Origin: Adiantum capillus-veneris
Lineage: Eukaryota; Streptophyta; Polypodiopsida; Polypodiales; Pteridaceae
Direction: 5' to 3'
Length of the DNA stretch: 64,000 nucleotides
Assembly (NCBI GenBank): GCA_014529385.2
Contig: CM043959.1
Span: 93,506,529-93,570,528 of the forward strand
Part shown: piece after piece, positions 46,583 through 58,461 of the stretch
How positions within the stretch are numbered: position 1 is the first letter of the stretch
Layout of the letters: every line of letters starts with the position of its first letter
Notes under the pieces: model-generated
What the model saw: only the letters and a program-made list of their open reading frames with translations
Database searches by the model: none
What the model was told of the DNA's origin: nothing
Made by a program: the position numbers and the translations under genes

Positions 46583-46595
46583 AGGAGGGGGGGAA
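46583..46595 (+). promoter_or_regulatory. W polypurine tract
   Basis: AGGAGGGGGGGAA directly followed by TGTTTTGGTGG, an LTR start. Confidence 0.82.
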
Positions 46596-47275
46596 TGTTT
46601 TGGTGGACACAGCGGACTAACATGTAAAAAGTGGATGTACACCAAACCTTGTTGTACTCGCTCATTTTTTCAAAAGAAGCGATTTAATTGTGCTAATAAG
46701 GACTCCCTATTATAGTATAGTTTGTCATGCCCTCTTAGCTTCTCTGAGTATACACCCCTTGTAAGTGGCCGAATGGCCGTGGGAAAGTCCCCTTAGCTTT
46801 TAAGTCAAAACCCTTAGTTTTGACTAACACATTACCATTAGCTACAGGAAGTATTGGGCGTCGACTGTGAGAGCTTCTTGATGCTACAACTTGTAATTCG
46901 CTTTTCTCCTTGTCTAGCAATCAGAATTCAATTCCGAATACCACATTGTGTTCCTTGTCTCTTGCTCTACAATCTAAGTGTAATCATTCTTGATTCTGAT
47001 GTAGTTTGCGACGGATTGTTTGTGAGCTAAATGCATTGATTTGAGGTCTTAAATGGTTGTTTTTTGATGTTTTGACCTTGGATAAGTGTTTCTATGCTTA
47101 AGGGGGACCTTTTCGTGTGGGCTAATTTTCTTTTTTCGTAGTATGAATAGCCCTGTGAGTTCACTTTGGTGATATTGACACTCTCATTAAGTCCCCATGC
47201 TCCATCCCGAGTCGCTTCCTTGCATATTGATATTATGTTAGTAAAAAAAGCTATGTTGCAGATGTCCGTCTCGCG
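46596..47275 (+). repeat. W 3' LTR (right end uncertain)
   Basis: It starts TGTTTTGGTGGACACAGCGG after the PPT. No partner copy is present in the window, so the end is only a guess. No ORF of note. Confidence 0.5.
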
Positions 47276-48075
47276 GCGACCCGCTAACAATAAGAAACGA
47301 CCTATCCACATATAGAATACATGTCCTCTGAGATTTTTATGTGGGAAAAGTAAAATCTAGATTACAAAATCCTTGTAAAGGCCAAGATGGACCTATCGTG
47401 ATTGTAGACATGCGAGAGTCGATGTCATTTTCCAGGAGAACCCGCTCTAAAAAATCTAGTAGAGCCATGTGTGTCATCACATATCTATGCCAGAGAAGAA
47501 ATCAAAGGACCGTCTGAGCTCGGGGGGTTTCACCATTCAGTACCCCCTATATAACGTGCATTCGCGGGGTATTAAAAAAATCCCTCTTTTAACATATCTG
47601 AATGAATAAAATTACCCCTTATTTTATGATTTTTTCCCAAAATTGAATATCAAAACCCCTTATTTTAATGTATCTCTGTTAAATTGCCTAATTTTTTTGC
47701 ATTTTAAAACCCCTCCTTTCGAACTCATGTTATACATTAACATGATTACATAGTGCACCCCCCGCGCATAGGAGAGCCTATATTAAATCTCTCTCTCTAG
47801 GCTCTCTCTCTAAGCTCTGTAATGACCCCTAGTACCATTTGTGAGCATGCAAGGTGCATAAGCAATGCATGGTGCCATGCAAAGTGAGAGGGAAGAGAAG
47901 ATAAAAAGAGACGATGTGTGGGTGGACAAATGGATTTTAATGTGAGAGAGACCCTTATTTTTTTATCTAGTAAAGAATAAAGTGTGTGTACAAATGATGG
48001 GGGAAACCAAAGGCCTCTAGCATATCCATCGGTACGGGTAAGAGACACACCAGCTTTACCCCAACTTTATTTGCT
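47276..48075. other. Unassigned intergenic repeat-like DNA
   Basis: AT-rich with short direct words such as ACCCCTTATTTT. Nothing is assignable on either strand. The part above about 47,800 may be the leader of the copia-type element read on the minus strand. Confidence 0.4.
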
Positions 48076-48270
48076 ATCAGCACTATGATGAATGATCCTC
48101 CACAGGTCCATGTGCACTCAAGAAGCTTCTTCCTACCCCCTTCATTGTCAGGTTGAATTCCACATTTTTTGTGTAGTAGAGGTCTATCGCACACCAAAAG
48201 ACTCCCCCTCTAGGTCTATAGACATTACTTCCCACAACCATTCTGGTCCCTCCATCGGAGCTTGAGGACA

Positions 48271-48322
<52 letters not shown>

Positions 48323-48355
48323 TCCAAGGCCACGACCTTTCCTCTCCTTTCCCTA
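48076..48355 (-). other. Leader-like sequence after the copia PBS
   Basis: Minus-strand sequence downstream of a tRNA-Met-type PBS. It includes a (CT)n run (plus strand GA at about 48,273-48,320) and a 62-codon frame at 48,271-48,083 of unknown nature. Confidence 0.45.
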
Positions 48356-48369
48356 GGCTCTGATACTAG
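48356..48369 (-). promoter_or_regulatory. Copia primer-binding site, initiator tRNA-Met type
   Basis: Minus strand CTAGTATCAGAGCC, one change from the usual TGGTATCAGAGCC, directly after the LTR end. Confidence 0.75.
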
Positions 48370-48584
48370 TGAAAGGCCATGGGCCAGAGCATACTCAACT
48401 ACACCGTTCTGTGGGAGTTGGAATAGGTGAGTGCAAGAGAGGGAAGGAGAAGGGTCAAACACAATGTGTTTGGTGGAGAACTAGAGAGTATAATCATCTC
48501 TACTCATTATTTTCATTATAAACAAATGAATGGTAAGTGGACGAGCACCCGATCGAGACCGACCATGGGGCTTGAAACCTAACA
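48370..48584 (-). repeat. Copia LTR (215 bp)
   Basis: On the minus strand it starts TGTTAGGTTTCAAG and ends GGCCTTTCA. The PPT lies directly upstream and a PBS directly downstream, so this one LTR has internal sequence on both sides. Confidence 0.75.
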
Positions 48585-48600
48585 ATCTCCCACTTGAAGA
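48585..48600 (-). promoter_or_regulatory. Copia polypurine tract
   Basis: Minus strand CTTCAAGTGGGAGAT, next to the LTR, the classic plant copia form. Confidence 0.82.
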
Positions 48601-48691
48601 AAAATGTGGTCCAAGTGGGTAAACACTGTAGGGGCTATTATGTACAGTTGTACATAATAGTTGTACAAACATGAAGCATGATTGTAGCTTC

Positions 48692-49345
48692 ACCGTATGC
48701 CCATCATCTCTATGCAATGTGTGAACCTCTTTGGGGCTAAGCTCTTCATTATAGCATCCACTCGGGTGTGAACTTTGTCTAACTCAATGCGTTTGCTAGC
48801 CAAAATATCACATACCACAGCATCCAATTTGGGACAATCATGCTTGCTAAGTTTTTTGTATGCATCCATTGAGGTACTCAATGATTTATTCCCTTGCATA
48901 TTAAAACATTGCAAGACCTTGTGAATATACTCTTCCTGTAAGAGTTCAAGTATACCATGTCTGCAACGATCACTCTGATACGCATACCAAGAAAGTGATG
49001 TGAATCACCCAAATCTTTCATAGTAAATTTCTTGCTTAAGGCATCGTTGAGAAGTGAACTCTCATCTTTTGACTTTCCAGCTACGAGTATATCATCCATA
49101 TACAAAATCAGAATGATGAGGGAACCATCGTTCAACCTCTTTGTGTACAAGTAGTGATCTTCTTGCTTCCGTACATAACCCTGGGAGACTGAATGTACTT
49201 ATCAAACTTGATGTACCATTGTCTTGAGCCTCGCTTTAATCCATACAAAGATTTCTTGAGACTACACACCAGTTCATCCCGTGTTGGCTTCTTATGCTTT
49301 ATTGCAAAACCTTTTGGTTGTTTCATGTAGACATTCTTGTTAGCA
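48692..49345 (-). pseudogene. pol: Ty1/copia RT and RNase H fragment
   Basis: Read leftwards: VYMKQPKGFAIK, CSLKKSLYGLKRGSRQWY, the catalytic YMDD in ILILYMDDILVAGKS, MKDLGDSHHFLGMRI and FNMQGNKSLSTSM. It then jumps to the RNase H end KVHTRVDAIMKSLAPKRFTH. The central RNase H is missing between about 48,830 and 48,800, and a frameshift near 49,140 splits the RT. Everything upstream (gag, protease, integrase) is absent, cut near 49,345 where the V LTR begins. A dead 5'-truncated copy. Confidence 0.85.
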
Positions 49346-50275
49346 ACAAGCTAACACCGACACCATTTTTCGAGCACGGACACCATTTTTTGGAGTTCTC
49401 ATTGTAAAACACTTATTATTTTGATAAATTGGGAATATTGTAACTCCTATTTTCTCGGATAACTCTATAATTACTGAGCAAGGGCTATAAGCTTCTAGAT
49501 TGTATCAACCTGTCATTACCCATCTTTGGTAGAACTCCCAGATTATTAGTTTTGAACACCAAAAACCTTGGCTAAGGTATAAAAGCCAATTTTTGTGAGT
49601 TATTATTAAGTTTTTGGATAATGAAATACACAGAGTGAGCTAACGATACTCACTCTTCTCCTTCTCGCGCTTCCTACTCCCTCCTCAATTGGCACATTGC
49701 AGTCGCGTTTGTTGCATTGCAACCACAGGTAAGAGCTCTACGCATTGACGTAAATAGTTCACAATATTTTGTAGCTTTTGGCGTTGCCGACCTGCAGTCT
49801 AATTTCATTATAACTAGGAATTACACTTTCAAATAAAAAACTAAGCATAGGCGGGGTATTGGGACATCATTGCTAGGCATTTAGATGCGTTCTGGGTCGA
49901 AAACAACTATGTCAAAAATCCACTGCTGCTAATAATCGCGATTTTGGAACTTGACCTAAAGTGGGATATGAGACCATAAGCATGTGTGCTTAGGTCTTAT
50001 AAACATGTCCTAGCAGTTTCGTTACGTTTGGATGTCATTTGATGCTGTAACGGATGTGATTTGTTTGCCGATGAGCGATTGGCTTTTGGTGATTTCAGAC
50101 ACTTGAGTGGAGCTTCAGTTAGATGCAAGTTGTTAGTTGTTTTCCGAGAGATTGACACCCTCTTGTAGCCTCTATGCACTAGTTGAGTCACCTTCATCCC
50201 ATGGATTGACAATTTAATCGTGGTTCTCACTAATACTACAATAAGATAGGATGGTGAGGTTAAACATGCGTCCCA
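49338..50275 (+). repeat. V-side 5' LTR (start approximate)
   Basis: It starts near TGTTAGC at 49,338 (the boundary with the copia fragment is uncertain by about 20 bases) and ends GCGTCCCACA before the PBS. TATAAAAG lies at 49,578-49,585. An ATCGCGAT-type palindrome sits at 49,931. No matching 3' LTR is found downstream. Confidence 0.6.
49578..49585 (+). promoter_or_regulatory. V LTR TATA box
   Basis: TATAAAAG, followed by a pyrimidine-rich initiator-like region at 49,650-49,690. Confidence 0.6.
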
Positions 50276-50297
50276 CATTCGGCGCCGTTGTCGGGGA
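50276..50297 (+). promoter_or_regulatory. V primer-binding site, tRNA-Asp type
   Basis: TTCGGCGCCGTTGTCGGGGA. It differs at two positions from the complement of the plant tRNA-Asp(GUC) 3' end, as in Athila/Tat-like gypsy elements. Confidence 0.88.
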
Positions 50298-53200
50298 TCG
50301 AAGAGACCTAAACTAGGGAAAAACATGAGAGCCTTGTGAAGGTTTCCTTTAACTTCCTCTAGGATTTCTTAGAGTTCAAAACTTTCTTTTAGAAACTGCA
50401 TAGCCTAAGATTGTCTTCTTTTGCTGTGTAGATGTAGCTTGGAGGTCATCGTACTTGCTCAGTGCCTTTAGGATTGTAGGATTTTAGAATTAGACAAGGA
50501 TTTTCAAAATGGTTGATAGACGAAACAAGTCTTAAGATCAATGCTCAAAAAACCATAAAAGACGAGAAAACGAGTGTTTGTGGATACTTTCCACGATCCC
50601 ATTGCATGAGAATCTAGGAGTAGGGTAAGTAGGATCCAAGAATCATTGTGAGTTGTTATTGGAAGTTACAGAATTTCATGCCTACGGCCAGAAATAGCCC
50701 AAAAAGACTCGAAACCACTCAATCCGACTGGAGAGTAAGCTAAAAAGTTGTATGAACCATTTGGTAAGCTCAAGGACACTTCGAAGTAAAAATTTCAAGA
50801 GTTGGACAAAACTAAGATTATTTACTTTTTCTTGACATTTTAGGCCAAATTAAGTTTTGACTTGATTCATAGGCTTAAAATAGCTTATGTAACGACTGTC
50901 TTTGAAAAAACTACAAAAAGGTGTTCATTTCAAGCCTGCTGTTAATAATCGCGATTATAAACTTTTAGCTCAGATTTGACCAAAGTTCATACCATTGACT
51001 CATTGCATGTGTACAAACAACTTTTGTATAGGCACAAAAGATTTGGATCACCAAACTGACAAAAAACTGGGTAAAAACTATAGTTTGTGTTGACTTTCTG
51101 AATCTTGAGTGTAAATTGGGAGAAAATTTGTCCAAACTTGATGAAATTTGATTCATAGGCTTATATTGATGTGATAAACATGTGTACATGTTCAGTTTTG
51201 ACAAAAAAGATGTAAAAAGTTGTCAGAAGTAAATAATTGCATTTATTTATATCTACCCTATTTTTTAACTTTTTTGACCAAGTCAGCATACCACTAGCTT
51301 TACCATGTTGTAATAAGCCCACAAACCAAATTTGGTAAGATTTGGATCATTGGATTGAAAACTGTGAACAAATTTGCAAAGTTAGTCTGCGAACAGAAAG
51401 TTGATGACCATTTGATAAAAAATTATCCAAACTTGTTGAAACTTGGCTAGGGCCCATTCTTTGAGGTGCTTAACAAATCTGTGTCAAAGTTGGGACAAAA
51501 ATTTGCAAAAATATAACAAAAGTAAATAATCACGATTATTTACGTCTGCTTTAACACTAGGTTGGTAATGGGACACTTTTATGTCCTGTTAAGTGACCAT
51601 TTTCCTTGAATTATGTCAAGAGTTTCAAAATGGATTTTGAGGTGCTATCTATCTATAAATTTGTCTCATGAGATGAAAAAAACTCGACATTTTTTTGGAA
51701 TATCAATTCCATCTTTAACCTTGTCCTTGCACAACATTTCACAACCTAAACTGTGTGAAAAAACGGGTCCTGTTTTTGGCTTTTTTCAAATTTTTGCAAC
51801 TATACCACTCTAGAGTTCATGTTTTTGAGGTCTATAATGCTAGAGAACTATCTTTCGTAGTCCTCAACATGTCTTGATGCTTCTAGGGAGAAATAAATGT
51901 TAAAGTTGTAAGTTATGACCAAATTACAAAAATTGTCAAATCCTGTTTTTTAGCCAATTTTAGCTCTTCTATGATTTTTTTGGTGGCTTTCATGATATCC
52001 AAATGCAGTTTTGATTTTCTATGTCGCATATTATAACATAAAGCTAATATTCCTTGAGTTTTGGGGCACCTCATACCCTATGTTGCATAGTAGACAACGA
52101 TGGTTGATTTTTTTAATTATAGAAGAAAACGAAACATTCTAGTATATCAAGTATATCTTTTTCAATATTGTTAGTTTCTTGTGACAACTACATGCATTTT
52201 GTAGGTAGTAACCATATCTAGTCATAAGGATCAAATTTGGCTAGATATTGAATAGTTTCTATGGGATTCTACAACTCATAATGTTGAACCCAGTTTTTTC
52301 ATGTTTGCTGTATGTAGCACTTCATCTTTGTCCCCAAGATTCCCCTTGGTAAGAGATGTATTATTCTTTTGACATGCTCCATGGCTCCTTATGAACCTAA
52401 AGGACAATAGGGAACTAGGAAAACATGCATATATTATTTGTATTGAGCGTGGCTATAGAAACTTTGATGATAGGTTTGCAGAATGGTAAAAATTCAACTT
52501 TTTTGTACCTATTTCTTTTGGCAAAACAAAAAATAGTGAGTGAGAAGCAATCATATGTTTGGATCACCAACCCATTGAAGTTAACTAGGGAATTTATCTC
52601 AAGTCCTACAAAAATCTCTAATCTTATTTTTATGCAACAAAACGTAAGAAATGACTGTTTTGATGAAAATGTACTGGTCCATCAACTTTGGAGGCTTGGT
52701 GTGACCAAAAGATGAGAAATTTTACAAGTTTCTTATTTTTTCCATGTATAGTAGACCTTGAACTATAACCTCATGAAAGGATTTTACAAAATGAGTGGAT
52801 CTACTATGGCTTTGGAGGTTTTTTTCAAAACCCTGAAAGGACACTTTTATGCCCTGTTAGGTTACCAACCTAGTGTTAAAAATTAATAATTTTGCAAACT
52901 TGAGTATACCACAAGGTCAAGAATATTTGGTAGACTCCACAAATCAATTTTGGTGAAATTTGGATCACAAAAGTGAGACTGAAGTCAGATTCTTGAAATC
53001 AAAGTCTACGGACACAAAACAGCTGATAAACTTGATCAGAATTTGTCCAAGTTTGTTGAAACTTGTCCAGGGACTTTAACAGGTTTTATACTTGCCAAAC
53101 CAAGCTAAAAAGTGCAAAAAACTAGCAAAAGTAAATAATCGCGATTATTTACTACTGCTACATAGAGACATCCGTTTTGACTTTTGAACTTGTAAAGTAT

Positions 53201-53558
53201 TAGACCAGCCTGATACAAAGCCATCGGGCAATTTTGGGTTCAATCGGATCCAAATTGGTACATGTTCACTCAGTTTCCAAGTTGCACATTAATCCTTTGA
53301 TTTTTGCTAAAGTCGAATCTGAAAATCAATTGTTGACTCCCATAGCTCGATTTGGAGTGATACACATAGACCAATCACGAGAGTTAGCAAAAACTCTACT
53401 GTCTTTATAGAAGAATAGCTAACTTGATCAATTTGTACAGGAATCAGGTTGCAGACGAGGAATCAGTAGCTTGACAGGAAGTTGCAATCCAGTCAAGTGG
53501 AAATTGATGACAAGTCAATCCAAAGGTAGGTACTCTATCCAGGGTTTGACCATTCTTT
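50298..53558 (+). other. V leader with ~288-bp repeats, no gene
   Basis: A long untranslated leader. Three degenerate units of about 288, 293 and 284 bases run between palindromes at 50,942, 51,229, 51,522 and 53,131 (the last interval after subtracting the TTAA element). Units share words such as GAAATTTGGATCA and TTGTCCAAACTTG. No frame is convincing. Confidence 0.7.
51551..52879. mobile_element. TTAA-flanked TIR element, copy 2
   Basis: It spans 51,555-52,875 with the same CACTAGGTTGGTAA termini as copy 1. TTAA lies on both sides (51,551-51,554, 52,876-52,879). The copies differ by a handful of bases per 150 and by two indels (18 and 3 bases). It is inserted eight bases after a leader palindrome. 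No transposase; the same 66- and ~96-codon frames occur as in copy 1. Confidence 0.88.
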
Positions 53559-54562
53559 ATGAATGATAGATCTGGTCGTGTACTAGGAAATCAAGGCATA
53601 TTCAGAGAAACCTCCAGGAGAGTATCCACCGAAGAAAGCGTGAATCAAGGAAATTCCTTGCACACAATCCTTGAAGAAGTCTCAGACACTTTCTCAGACT
53701 CAACTTTCGAAATGTCTTCTTACTCGACTCACTCAGAGATCGGAACGATAATGCGCTATAAGCATATACTCTCATTTTATAAGACTAGTCGTCATGGAGC
53801 TCAGGTTTACCTGGATCCTAACGAAGAGTATGCTATTCGGATTGATGACTATGGTATTGAGTTTGAAGAAGAGATTAGGGAAAACAGACAAGGAAAAAGT
53901 ACATGGAAAAAAACGGAACTCAGTATTTATAAGTTGAAAACCCTGACGTGATAGACAAATGGGGGTTAGAAGGAAACACCATAATCCCAGATATGTCAGC
54001 AAAAGAAGGACCACCAACCTTAGAATTTGAGGGATACAATCAAGTAGACTTGAAACCTTTGAAATGGCTTAGAACTGATAATCCTAGGATCGGAGTCTAT
54101 TGTTGGGACGATAGTAAAAGATCTTCTGTGGACTTTGCATGCCAAATCAAGACGACTAACGGCCATGAAGATCATCTATATCTTCAAGATCAAAGATAAG
54201 GGATCAACAAATCTACCAACCTACCTGTTTAGGGATTATTATAACAAAAACTTTGTTATGATGACTCCTGAGGAGGTAGAACAAACCAAATACCAAGGAT
54301 ATTCCATAAGGGAATGGATATTGGGATAAGGACCAGAAACAATTCCAAGAGATGAACACCGTGAGAGATCATCTAAGAATAATGTTAAGAGACCATAAAT
54401 CACCTCATTCCGCAGAAAACCGGGTGACACTAAGGCCAGTCTAGGGCTACGTGAGTTACTATTTCCAATAAACTGGTTTGAAGGACTTGGAACCGGACCT
54501 GCCAAGAGACCGAGAGTTGAACCAAATAGACACGTCAGACTAGCTAATTTTTAGAAATGGGC
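53559..54562 (+). pseudogene. V gag N-terminal extension
   Basis: Frames at 53,559-53,951, 53,948-54,199 and 54,135-54,329 overlap through frameshifts. They encode an acidic, Ser/Glu-rich segment followed by EGYNQVDLKPLKWL and RIGVYCWDDSKRSS. No known domain. It precedes the capsid domain and has a faint counterpart at the left edge of G1. Confidence 0.5.
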
Positions 54563-55085
54563 TAGAAAATACAGTGGATCAGGGGATCCAGACGACCACT
54601 TAGCAAGATTTAAGCAAGTGCTAAGAGCAAAACGTATATTCAATTTCCATACTCAATTCGAGGGGTTTGGAATGACGTTAGAAGGAAAAGCATTGACATG
54701 GTTCCAAAACATTCCACCAAGGTCAATCATGGACTTGAACACATTAGCTCAACGATTTGTAGCTGCTTGTTCTAAAACCTGGATCAAATATAATACGGTA
54801 GCTCAAATCTATAGCTTTAAACAAAAACATGGTGAGTTTGTTAGGGATTATGCAACTTGAATAAAACAATACATTTCCAGATGCCCAGGGTCAGAGATAC
54901 CTGCAGAAGAACGACTAGTATCATTATTCCTAGAGGGACTGCTAAACAAAGAACTTCATGCTATACTATATAGCAAGAAGCACACAACCCTAGAAGAGTG
55001 TGTGCTAGATGTGATTGACTTAGGAGACAATTGTGATATTTTCAACGAAGAAGATGTCCCTAAGGATAACCAAAGCGAGAAACGA
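54563..55085 (+). pseudogene. gag: V gag, capsid-like domain
   Basis: KYSGSGDPDDHLARFKQVL, HTQFEGFGMTLEGKALTWFQ, RFVAACSKTW, then a stop at 54,858 and LVSLFLEGLLNKELHAILY. It matches G1 548-1,174 throughout. A retrotransposon gag domain that would build the particle. Confidence 0.82.
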
Positions 55086-55105
55086 CATCCACTAAATCAG
55101 CACAA

Positions 55106-55870
55106 GTGGGAATGGCTACCGTAGAACCACTTTCATCCATAGAATACATGCTTAAAAGGATGAATGATACGATGAACAACATGCAAGAAGCACCTATGAG
55201 GGGACCAGGACAAGGGATACCTCCACAGGGACAACCAATTAGGCCACAAAAATGGTGTGCAATCGAGGATAAATGGACCAACCATGAGACCAACAAGTGC
55301 TACTACCGACCAAAGCATGATGGGAATGTTCAGTACGTGCTTATGAGGCCACAAGGACAACCCATGTACAGATATCAGCATTATATAGCCCAAGCTTAAA
55401 GACCACCAATGGGCATGGAAAGACCTCAACCTGTGTTGGGTCAACAACCTCCATACCTAGGACATAATGCAGTGCCTGTAAAGTACATGCATTAGGAGGG
55501 AGTTATAGATGAACAAGCATTAGTGCCTGTTACACCCTATGCGAAGCCTAGCCTATCTACAGTAATGGTAGAAGGAGACTGGTATAATTCACATCCACCA
55601 CCAATGGAAGAAATCGTGACTTATGCTCCACCAGAGCTCGGACCAATGTATCATGTAGCTAATCAAGGTGTCAGACCTCCTATGGTGAGACCCATGATTA
55701 AGCCAAGAATAGGAAACTCTCACAATTGTGGTGCAGATGATCATTGGAAAAATGAATGTCCATAGCCTGACAAAAACTTCAAGCCAGTTGAAGCCTATTG
55801 CATACAATGTTGCAGAAAAGGAGGACACTTTCCAGAAGATTGTCCTAAAAATTCTTTAAACAAGGGTAAA
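55106..55870 (+). pseudogene. V gag C-terminal part with zinc knuckles
   Basis: A Pro/Gln-rich segment with WCAIEDKWTNHETNKC near 55,255. The nucleocapsid region lies at 55,700-55,850. The first knuckle reads CGADDHWKNEC with its leading Cys changed to Ser. The second is CIQCCRKGGHFPEDC with one extra residue of spacing. Stops at 55,397 and 55,763. It would bind RNA. Confidence 0.7.
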
Positions 55871-56143
55871 ACAGTAGTAAACGTAGTCCAAGTGATACCT
55901 AGTAGCTCATCAGAGAGTGAACCGATTGTCCCAATCAAGGTAATCACTAGAGCCCAGGCCAAGAAAAAGAAACAAAACTCCTCTAATATGATTCGAAAAA
56001 TACTAAAGTTTCCTCACAAAGAGTAAAGACGCAAAAGATATGAGATGAGAAAACAAAAACAATGGGTTGAAATCGAGGAGAAAGCGAAAAAGCTACTCTA
56101 GGAAAAGGTAAAAGAAACTGGAAGTGAAATCAAGGAAACAACC

Positions 56144-56943
56144 GTGAAATCTAGAGGATCCATTTTGGTTGATAAAAATTTTGAGCCTATTAACGTAGCC
56201 TTGGAAGCCTACCAAGCAGGACTTAAAGCAGGTCAAAATATGGAAAACAAATGGAAAAACTATCCCGCTCTAGACATAGAAGCAACTAAGTTCAAAGCTT
56301 ACCAAAATTTGGTAAGAATCATGCAAGAAATGATAGAAGAACAAAAACCCAAGCTTGAAAGTATTACAAAACCTGAAGAGCTTGTGGTAAGAGAGACTAA
56401 AGAAAAATCAAAAGAGGTGGCATAACCTCACCTTGAACGAAAAGAACCAGAACTTATAGTGCCGGACAGTGAAGATGCCTTAGACGGAATTCCATTTGTA
56501 GAGGAAGAGTGGCCAGGACACTTATGGGAAAAAGTAGAGAGATCAATGACAGGAGCCTTACTTTAAAGTCAGCTCCTATAGAGGAAGTTTGGTTAGACAA
56601 CCTATGTCTTGATATGGACGTGGACGTACAATCCTTGTATGGGTTTTGCGGATCTAAAGCTTCAGGAATGTCGAAACCATTGACCTTGAAAACACTACCC
56701 TCTTACTTGGGAGATAACGAAGATGAATCCATAGTGTGTAAGACCACTCAAGTAAAAATAGTAGCACAAATCCTAGAAGTAGACAACATTTATTCAGTCA
56801 TGTATACACCCATTCAATGCACTCTTACCTTCGGAGAACTGTTAAAATTCAGACCATACTTATGGAATGATCTACAGGGAACCCTAGAGAAGGTGGGGAC
56901 AACAGGGCTAATCTCAAAAAAAAAAGGAAATTTTGAAAAATAA
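56144..56943 (+). pseudogene. V gag-protease linker
   Basis: RGSILVDKNFEPINV, then a Lys/Glu-rich segment to 56,425. After a frameshift, 56,509-56,943 reads VWLDNLCLDMDVDVQ and PIQCTLTFGELLKFRPYLW, equivalent to PIHCMITLSYLLHIRPHLW in G1 at 3,059. Role unknown. Confidence 0.6.
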
Positions 56944-56974
56944 AATGGACAACAAAGAGATTTGATCTATTCCA

Positions 56975-57339
56975 ATGAACAAAGTCGTAGAATATTACGA
57001 AGGGGAAGAAGGAAACACCACCCTTCCTATAAAATATAATGACATTGAAACCATGGCAATACTAAAGAGTGGAGTAGGCATAGCCATAGCCATGAAAGCA
57101 GTATGGGAATCTTGGGGACAACCAGTCATTAGACAAACTCGAATGAAATTTCAATTGGCTGACGGACACATTGAGAGGCCATTAGGATTGCTTGAGAAGT
57201 GATAGTCAATTCCTGTGGAATTGAATATCAACACACTTTTTCCATAGTAGACTTTGGGAAAAAACTCGATTATCAAATCATATTGGGAAGACCTTTCGTG
57301 AGACAGGTCTAGCTTATCCAAGATTGGGGAAACAATTAT
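56975..57339 (+). pseudogene. V aspartic protease domain, active site lost
   Basis: EYYEGEEGNTTLPIKY then AILKSGVGIAIAMKAVW. The position of the catalytic Asp (LDSGA in G1) is Lys here, so this copy cannot be an active retropepsin. The end YQIILGRPFV comes in another frame after the TGA at 57,200. Confidence 0.78.
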
Positions 57340-58455
57340 ATGTACTTGAAGAAAGTTGGATATATAACAAGAGTAAATCTAAAAGATCACACTTATAGAG
57401 ATGCCTTGAAAACACCCATACAAGAGTTTGATTCAGTCTCTTCGGTTCAAACTAAGCTTCCATCCTGGTTAAACAAAGACACTCCTATTTGGATGTGTGG
57501 ACCTTTAGAAAATGGGAGTTTAAAACGAGAAGAATGTATTCTAGAAAGGGATTTCACAGACGAAGCCTATGTACCTGAACCCTTTCCAGAGCATTTTTTT
57601 GAGCCATTTGAGTGGACTCAAATTGTAGCGACAATGGATGTATGTGTGAATAGGTCTATGCCTACTCAATTTTGCAATGAGGATAGCTACGACATAATTC
57701 CCATCCAAATGATTTCAACCCTTAACATCGATGATGAGAATGAGGAACCCAAGAACTTGATGAAAGCTCAACAAGTCTTTTCAGACCTATACTACAATGC
57801 AACAGATGAGATAGATGAACACTCAACTACCTCAGAAGATTCGGGGTCAAAAAAAGAACATGTAAGAGCTAAGCTACTCATGAAAGGAGAGGAGGATTTT
57901 TTTTTTTACTTTTTGAACCAGAAATCGAGAAAACAAAAATGGTATAGACAAAAAAGAGACACCAGAAACATGAAAACACGACCTATGCCATCAGTCTCCA
58001 GCCGAACACAATTCTTGATGCAGATAGATGCAAACAATTGTACCAAGCACAAAATCACTAGCAGATATCCTTCAAACAAAAATCCAGAAATATCTAAAAC
58101 ATCTAGAAAATCAAGGAAGGATACTCAAGAAAACCAACAGGATAAAAAGACAATCATGACATGAGTTGAGCGGAAAAAGAAATATCAAGAGTTGAAAAAA
58201 TCTCTAAAGGATATATATACAACCAAAATGGAAACCATAGATGAGGATGGTAAGGACGTAATGAGTGTTCCATCCCACCACAAAAAGTATACTCTTCAAG
58301 ATCGAGAAATCAAAGTCGAACAACCTATTAGGGAACAACGAAAACAGGGCGAGTCCTACAAAGGGTCTGAGAACGCTAAAAAGATAGACTTGGCTGAACC
58401 AACAGAAGAGCCTAGACCTGCTTACATTGCAAACGACCTAACAGAGAAATAAGAA
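57340..58455 (+). pseudogene. V protease-RT connector
   Basis: A long mostly open stretch (57,340-58,164 and 58,192-58,452, one frame). It contains CILERDFTDEAYVPEPFPE, an acidic segment and a Lys-rich tail ending AEPTEEPRPAYIANDLTEK. No catalytic motif. Conserved in position with G1 3,568-4,740. Confidence 0.65.
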
Positions 58456-58461
58456 GAGTTA

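Larger units (their letters stand above)
49931..53152. repeat. Palindromes with core AATAATCGCGATTATT
   Basis: Copies at 49,931 (half decayed, in the LTR), 50,942-50,960, 51,229-51,250 (decayed), 51,522-51,543 (one change) and 53,131-53,152 (perfect, 22 bases). One per leader unit. Confidence 0.85.

Noticed and set aside
47555..47775. A MITE framed by CGCGGGG-type inverted ends
   Set aside because: The inverted match is short and gapped and no target duplication is seen.
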